Source: an uncultured Clostridia bacterium
GTDB taxonomy: Bacteria > Bacillota > Clostridia > Lachnospirales > Lachnospiraceae
DNA: 11,854 nt
Reading direction: 5' to 3'
NCBI GenBank assembly: GCA_946186175.1
Contig: CAMHMG010000081.1
Location: 1 to 11,854, forward strand
Positions within the stretch are counted from its first letter, which is position 1. Every line of letters begins with the position of its first letter. The position numbers and the translations under genes were made by a program. This document shows, one piece after another, positions 6,942-11,854 of the stretch. The notes under the pieces are model-generated. The model did no database searches, was not told where the DNA came from, and saw nothing but the letters and a program-made list of their open reading frames with translations.

Positions 6942-9900
6942 ATGAACACATCAATTAATTCTAATGAACAAATGATTAACAGAATAAACGAAGCATTGCA
7001 AGGCAAGGAAAATGCTATTGTTAATATAGTCAATGATAAGTTGACTATATCTGTATTTGCATTGTTGGAAAAGAATCTGCAAAATGTCAAAGAAATCAAT
7101 TTTGTGATTCGTGATGTCAATTTTCTGCCACATCAGACAGAAATCTCCCATGAGTTCGAAATCAATCCCAATGAAGTGTTGTTCAATGCCTATGATATTA
7201 CAGAAAAGAATAAATTACAGCATTTTGCAAAAGCAAAAAGTATGCATGATTTTATCAAAAAGCATGTTAATATCAGACGAGTGAACAAAGGTGTTAATAT
7301 TGGTGGTAATATTATAATAATAGATGATGATTTTATGATACAGGGTTCTTCTTCGTTAGAATTAGCACGGAAAAATAGTCGGGATAGAGGACATAGTTTC
7401 AATTTTGACACTGTACTAATGGGTAGTGCGGACAAAGATCAAATTGTCAATGATACTAGTATATTTAATCAAATTTGGTTTAATGAACAGGTATCAACTG
7501 ATTATAAAAACGAATTGTTACAAAGTCTTCAATATGTGTACAAGGAGCATTCACCGGAATTCCTTTATTATTTTACATTAAATGAACTTTTCGGACATCA
7601 GTTGGATATGGGGGTTGAACGGTTTGAACGTGATAGCAGTAAGTTCAAGAAAACAGAGATATGGAATGCGTTATATGATTTTCAAAAGGATTGTGTAGTA
7701 TCTGCAATAAGAAAATTGAATACTTACGGAGGCTGCATAATAGCTGATTCGGTTGGACTGGGAAAGACATTTGAAGCTTTGGCAGTCATAAAATACTTCG
7801 AACTTGGAATGAACAGGGTTTTAGTGCTTACCCCTGCAAAACTATATGATAACTGGAATTCTTTTAGAGGAGATTACAAAGATTCATTTTTACACGAAAC
7901 ATTTAATTACAGGATTATGTTTCATACAGATTTATCCAGATATGATGGAATGTCCAGATCAGGTCAGGATCTTAAACGATTCGATTGGGGATTGTATGAT
8001 CTGGTAGTGATTGATGAATCGCATAATTTTAGAAATAGAAATGACCGATATGATGAGTCGGATCAGCTGATTATGACAAGATATGCTAGACTAATGCAGG
8101 ATGTTATAAAGGGTGGAAATAATAATACAAAGGTTTTATTGTTATCGGCTACACCGGTTAATAATAGCCTTGTAGATTTGAAAAACCAAATTAGCATTAT
8201 TACCGCAGATAAGGATTCAGCATTTGCAGATCAGGGAATCAATAGCATTGATAATCTTTTAAGAAAGACATCGGCAAGTATCAATACTTGGGAAAGACTG
8301 CCGGGACATACAAAAGATGGTTTATTAGATAGTCTGCCGTCAGATTTCTATAAGTTATTGGAAATCATGACAATTGCACGAAGTAGAAAACATATAACGA
8401 GTTCTTATGGAATGGATGGGGTAGGAAAGTTTCCGCAGAAAAACAGTCCTGATACAAGGCACAGTGACATAGATTCAAAGTCAGAACTTCTTAAGTTTAA
8501 AGATACTAATGAACTGCTGGAGGCACTTATATTAAGTGTATATACTCCAACAAGATACATAAAAGATGAATACAAGAAACTATATTCAGAAAAGTATTCG
8601 TTGATAGGTAAACATGGTGGTCGGATGGAATTCGATACGCAGTCAAGGGGAATGATCATTCTTCATAGATTTAATCTTTTTAAGCGTTTGGAGAGTTCAG
8701 TATATTCGTTCGAAGAGACGCTTAAGAGGTTACTTGAAAGAATAGATAGAATGGAACAAAAACTGTTGTCCGGAGCTGGAGAAGTTAACGAAGAAGAAAT
8801 TGATTTTGATGATTATGAACAGAATATTGAGGGCAAGTATGAGATAGATGTCAGACATTTACATATTGATGATTATTTGGAGGATCTTGCCAGTGACAGA
8901 GCTATTATTCAAAAGATATATGATGATGCAGTAAAAATTCTTAATGAGAACAGAGATCAGAAACTTGAAGAATTGAAAGATATAATTAAGAAAAAAGTGG
9001 AAGAAACTCCATACAATTCCGGCAATAGAAAAGTTCTTGTGTTTACGGCATTTGCCGACACGGCAGATTATTTGTATAAGGAACTTGCACCGACTATGAA
9101 AGAGATAGGTGTATATTCTGCCTGTATATCGGGGCGTGATATAAAATGTAATAATGGAAATGTCGATAAAGAGTTTAATTCGGTATTGTGTGCATTTTCT
9201 CCGATATCGAAGACGAAAAAGGATATACCTGTTGAGAATCAGATTGACCTGCTGATTGGTACGGATTGTATTTCTGAAGGACAGAATCTTCAGGACTGTG
9301 ATACGGTCATCAATTACGATATCCAATGGAATCCCGTATCACTCATACAGAGATTTGGAAGGATTGACCGTATAGGCAGTAAAAATGAGTGTATCCAGAT
9401 GATTAATTTCTTTCCAAATATGGAGTTGAATGATTATCTGGGGTTGGAAGTAAGGGTAAAGGGGAAGATGACAACTCTTAACCTCGTATCAACAGGAGAT
9501 GAAGATATTCTGACTCCGGAAATGAATGATTTTAATTTCAGACGCAGGCAGCTTGAACGGATACAGAAAGAAGTAATCGATATTGAAGATGCAAATGATA
9601 ATATATCACTTACCGATTTGAACATGAATGAATATTTGAATGAATTGTCAGAATACATACAGATAGTCCCTGAGGTGAAGAAAGTTCCTAAGGGAATATA
9701 TTCTGTTACGGATAGTGACAATAAGGGTGTGTTATTTTGTTTCAAACATAGTAACGATGCAGCTAAACCAAAGTCTGACAGCTCGTTATATCCATACTAT
9801 CTTATATATATGTTGAATGATGGACATGTATTATATGGTAATGGGCAGGCAAGGGAAGTTGTAAAGCAGTTCAGAAGATTATGTTATGGTAAAGAACACC

Positions 9901-10118
9901 CGATGATGGAGTTGTTTGAAAAGTTTTTTGTGAAAACTAATAATGTTGAAAATATGGAGTTTTATTCAAATCTCTTGAATAAGGCGATACAATCAATTAA
10001 AGGGGAGGAAGAATCCAAGGCGGCACAGATGATGTTTGATTTTGGTGGTTTTCAAAGTTCATTTGCTAATGAAACAACAGATGATTTCGAATTGGTTTCG
10101 TTCCTTGTGGTGGAGTAA
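6942..10118 (+). CDS. SNF2-family helicase/translocase with decayed PLD-like N-terminal domain (defence-associated)
   Basis: Large SF2 ATPase, 1058 aa, expected to translocate on duplex DNA. Motif I is DSVGLGKT (269-276), motif II is DESH (358-361) and motif III is SATPVNN (402-408). After a long insert of about 150 residues, partly coiled coil and acidic (about 560-695), the second RecA-like domain has VLVFTAF (698-704), motif V around GTDCISEGQNLQ (from 773) and motif VI QRFGRIDRIGS (803-813). All ATPase motifs are intact. Residues about 1-170 resemble the PLD-like domain that often precedes such helicases, ending in IIIIDDDFMIQGSSSL. The expected HxKxxxxD reads Gly121-x-Asn123-x4-Asp128, so nuclease function seems lost. 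The C-terminal 240 residues are unassigned. GAGG 6-7 nt upstream sets the ATG. The stop abuts the next gene's ATG with no gap, implying coupled translation. Defence role is inferred from the neighbours. Confidence 0.85.
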   Translation: MNTSINSNEQMINRINEALQGKENAIVNIVNDKLTISVFALLEKNLQNVKEINFVIRDVNFLPHQTEISHEFEINPNEVLFNAYDITEKNKLQHFAKAKSMHDFIKKHVNIRRVNKGVNIGGNIIIIDDDFMIQGSSSLELARKNSRDRGHSFNFDTVLMGSADKDQIVNDTSIFNQIWFNEQVSTDYKNELLQSLQYVYKEHSPEFLYYFTLNELFGHQLDMGVERFERDSSKFKKTEIWNALYDFQKDCVVSAIRKLNTYGGCIIADSVGLGKTFEALAVIKYFELGMNRVLVLTPAKLYDNWNSFRGDYKDSFLHETFNYRIMFHTDLSRYDGMSRSGQDLKRFDWGLYDLVVIDESHNFRNRNDRYDESDQLIMTRYARLMQDVIKGGNNNTKVLLLSATPVNNSLVDLKNQISIITADKDSAFADQGINSIDNLLRKTSASINTWERLPGHTKDGLLDSLPSDFYKLLEIMTIARSRKHITSSYGMDGVGKFPQKNSPDTRHSDIDSKSELLKFKDTNELLEALILSVYTPTRYIKDEYKKLYSEKYSLIGKHGGRMEFDTQSRGMIILHRFNLFKRLESSVYSFEETLKRLLERIDRMEQKLLSGAGEVNEEEIDFDDYEQNIEGKYEIDVRHLHIDDYLEDLASDRAIIQKIYDDAVKILNENRDQKLEELKDIIKKKVEETPYNSGNRKVLVFTAFADTADYLYKELAPTMKEIGVYSACISGRDIKCNNGNVDKEFNSVLCAFSPISKTKKDIPVENQIDLLIGTDCISEGQNLQDCDTVINYDIQWNPVSLIQRFGRIDRIGSKNECIQMINFFPNMELNDYLGLEVRVKGKMTTLNLVSTGDEDILTPEMNDFNFRRRQLERIQKEVIDIEDANDNISLTDLNMNEYLNELSEYIQIVPEVKKVPKGIYSVTDSDNKGVLFCFKHSNDAAKPKSDSSLYPYYLIYMLNDGHVLYGNGQAREVVKQFRRLCYGKEHPMMELFEKFFVKTNNVENMEFYSNLLNKAIQSIKGEEESKAAQMMFDFGGFQSSFANETTDDFELVSFLVVE

Positions 10119-10835
10119 ATGTTCAATATACCGGAAAAATATTACATTGGGAAAGATATTGCACTTAAAGATTTTATACCCCAAAATTTAAAACCGAATG
10201 ACAAAAAGAAGATAAGAGATTGTGTTAATAGTGCAAGACTTGAATATCAGATTGTGGGTGAGGATATTCCTTCGGTAAATAATGAAGAATATCATTGTGA
10301 AACAATTCAATTCTATGACATTTCTGTAAATGATATTAAACAGTCGGGTTATATTGCAAAGACATATCAATCAATTATTAAATCATTATGTATAATTCGA
10401 TTACATGATATTGGAAAAGAATTATATTCATTTGCATTAAAAAGATTGAGTCAGATTAATGAGGAGCAGATCATTGTGACGGATAGTATGCTTACAGATA
10501 CATATCCGACGGTTCTGGAACATGAAGGAAAGGATGAATTACACAAATTACTTGATTATGAATCGATTAAGAATAAGACAGATAAGATAAATTTCTATAC
10601 GGAAATGTATTGCAAAGCTTATATTCTTAAAAACAATAAGGCTTATTCAAAATCACAGGAATTGCTGGATGGTAATGCGTGGTATGATACGGTACGAATG
10701 AACAGAATGCTTACATATTATCAGGGAATGGTAAATGCAAAAAAGTCTTTGAAAAATGTAAATACGAATGTTGAGAAGATAAATATTAATAAAGAAATTA
10801 AGAAATATATTGAACTATTGGATAAGGAATTGTAG
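10119..10835 (+). CDS. DUF4391-like protein, partner in the helicase-methyltransferase cassette
   Basis: A 238-aa protein of unknown biochemical activity. The N-terminal MFNIPEKYYIGKDI and the following Lys-rich segment with alternating strands and helices resemble DUF4391 as I remember it, a family commonly annotated beside type III mod/res genes. This match is from memory and is the least certain part of the call. No catalytic motif, signal peptide or membrane segment is visible. The last 45 residues are Lys/Asn-rich and likely helical. The ATG follows the helicase TAA directly, with GGTGGAG overlapping the end of the upstream gene. It is followed by the methyltransferase after 12 nt, so the three proteins are probably made in fixed proportion and may form a complex. 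A role as a specificity or assembly subunit is speculation. Confidence 0.68.
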   Translation: MFNIPEKYYIGKDIALKDFIPQNLKPNDKKKIRDCVNSARLEYQIVGEDIPSVNNEEYHCETIQFYDISVNDIKQSGYIAKTYQSIIKSLCIIRLHDIGKELYSFALKRLSQINEEQIIVTDSMLTDTYPTVLEHEGKDELHKLLDYESIKNKTDKINFYTEMYCKAYILKNNKAYSKSQELLDGNAWYDTVRMNRMLTYYQGMVNAKKSLKNVNTNVEKININKEIKKYIELLDKEL

Positions 10836-10847
10836 GAGGGTACATAG

Positions 10848-11854
10848 GTGGAAGAAAATAGAGTTAATGAGCAGATAAATGATTTTGTTGGTGATAATGT
10901 TAAGAAACTGGCACAACTCTTTCCGTCAGTCGTTAAGGATGGTGAAGTTGATTTCGAAGCACTGAAAGAGGAATTAGGTGAGTTCAAAGAAGTGGGTAAT
11001 GAGAAATATGAGTTGACTTGGGCTGGCAAGCAGGAAGCAAAACGGATTGCTCAGGAAGATATTGTCGGTAAAACCCTCAAATACATTCCGGAAGAGAGTA
11101 AGGACGCTGACACGACAGAGAATCTGTACATTGAAGGAGATAATCTTGAAGTGTTAAAATTGTTGCGTCAGAATTATTATGGTGCGATTAAGATGATTTA
11201 TATCGATCCGCCTTATAATACAGGTAATGATTTTGTGTATAATGATTCATTTAAGATGAGTAAGGAAGAATCGGATTTAGCAGAAGGGGATATTGATGAG
11301 TTAGGTGAGAGGTATACTCAAAATAAAAGTTCAAGCAATAGATATCATGCTAATTGGCTAAATATGATGTATCCGAGATTAAAAATTGCAAAGGATTTAT
11401 TGAGTGATGATGGCATAATATTTATATCTATTGATGATATTGAAATAGACCATTTGAGAATGATTTGTCAGGAAATATTTGGAGATGATAATTTTATATG
11501 TGAATTTGTTGTTGCAAGCAATTCATCAAAAAATAATTCGAATTATGTTTCTGTTACGCATGAATATATTTTGTGCTTTGCAAAAAATAAGGAATTTACA
11601 CCAATTGAATGGAAAACAAAGAAAACTAACTCCGATGAATATATTAAAAAGGCAAAAGACTTAATGACAAAATTAGATGAGAGTGATATCCATTCTGAAT
11701 TATTATCTTTGGTAAAATATCCTAAATTTTATGAATTTGATCATTATACTTATGTGGATAAAAGAGGACCATTTAGAGCATCTGATTTAACTGCTCCAGG
11801 CAGCAAAACAAAATATGATGTGATTCATCCTATCACAAAAAAACCATGTAAAAC
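10848..11854 (+). CDS. Type III-like site-specific DNA methyltransferase (Mod), 3' end outside window
   Basis: N-terminal 335 codons of a beta-class adenine-N6 methyltransferase, open to the window edge. Starts with GTG at 10848; AGGAGGG (10834-10840) overlaps the DUF4391 stop and is 7 nt upstream, so this start is well supported despite not being ATG. Seen: an N-terminal extension with KQEAKRIAQ and LYIEGDNLEVLKLL, typical of type III Mod; catalytic motif IV DPPYNTGNDF (Asp120-Tyr123); then FISIDDIEIDHLR and HEYILCFAKNK, which continue the catalytic domain. Residues from about 250 begin the target-recognition part. The AdoMet-binding FxGxG motif, which comes later in this class, lies beyond the window. 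Base composition falls from about 42% G+C in the first 430 nt to 20-28% after about 11300. A res gene would be expected next. Confidence 0.9.
   Translation, partial: MEENRVNEQINDFVGDNVKKLAQLFPSVVKDGEVDFEALKEELGEFKEVGNEKYELTWAGKQEAKRIAQEDIVGKTLKYIPEESKDADTTENLYIEGDNLEVLKLLRQNYYGAIKMIYIDPPYNTGNDFVYNDSFKMSKEESDLAEGDIDELGERYTQNKSSSNRYHANWLNMMYPRLKIAKDLLSDDGIIFISIDDIEIDHLRMICQEIFGDDNFICEFVVASNSSKNNSNYVSVTHEYILCFAKNKEFTPIEWKTKKTNSDEYIKKAKDLMTKLDESDIHSELLSLVKYPKFYEFDHYTYVDKRGPFRASDLTAPGSKTKYDVIHPITKKPCK

Noticed and set aside
8859..9326. Long minus-strand open frame (155 codons) inside the helicase gene
   Set aside because: It lies fully within the well-supported helicase second RecA-like region, has a Phe/Ile-rich antisense composition, and shows no recognisable domain.
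11479..11664. Small plus-strand open frame inside mod
   Set aside because: It is out of frame within the methyltransferase, whose own frame stays open and shows family motifs through this stretch.
1..11854. tRNA, rRNA or integrase/attachment sites marking the defence cassette as an island
   Set aside because: None could be recognised in either strand; the left boundary of the cassette can only be placed in the lysA-helicase intergenic region.

Overview
The window looks like chromosome from an AT-rich, low-GC Gram-positive anaerobe, most likely a Lachnospiraceae-type Clostridium relative (Roseburia, Butyrivibrio or Agathobacter style). The evidence is A+T-rich DNA with sigma-A-like promoters and strong AGGAG ribosome sites, an [FeFe]-hydrogenase maturase (HydE), a lipoprotein GH25 muramidase and a multi-pass membrane GGDEF/EAL protein. 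The genus is an inference; there is no rRNA or other marker to fix it.

Layout. (1) 171-3092, plus strand: a lipoprotein GH25 lysozyme under a clear promoter, followed after 69 nt by a seven-helix membrane GGDEF-EAL protein. Its GGDEF motif is decayed and its EAL domain looks intact, so it is probably a c-di-GMP phosphodiesterase. (2) 3164-6685, minus strand, read lysA-like -> plsC -> hydE: a PLP-dependent diaminopimelate decarboxylase-like enzyme, an acylglycerol-phosphate acyltransferase and the radical SAM enzyme HydE. Each of the two intergenic gaps in this run is filled by a copy of the same ~200-bp palindromic element. The two copies differ in sequence but keep their base pairing, so they look like a structured RNA or a MITE/REP-like element. 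(3) 6942 to the window end, plus strand, divergent from lysA: an accessory defence-type operon. It encodes an SNF2-family helicase with a decayed PLD-like N-terminal domain, a DUF4391-like protein and the start of a type III-like DNA methyltransferase (Mod), which runs off the window. A Res-type helicase-nuclease is expected just downstream but cannot be seen.

How the genes work together. Parts 1 and 2 are housekeeping or envelope genes. Part 3 is a tightly coupled cassette (0-nt and 12-nt junctions, one strong extended -10 promoter) whose composition points to DNA modification-based anti-phage defence. It differs from a plain type III restriction-modification locus by the extra SNF2 ATPase and the DUF4391 protein placed in front of mod. 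The most noteworthy signals are this extended type III-like cassette and the pair of covarying palindromic elements inside the lysA-plsC-hydE run.
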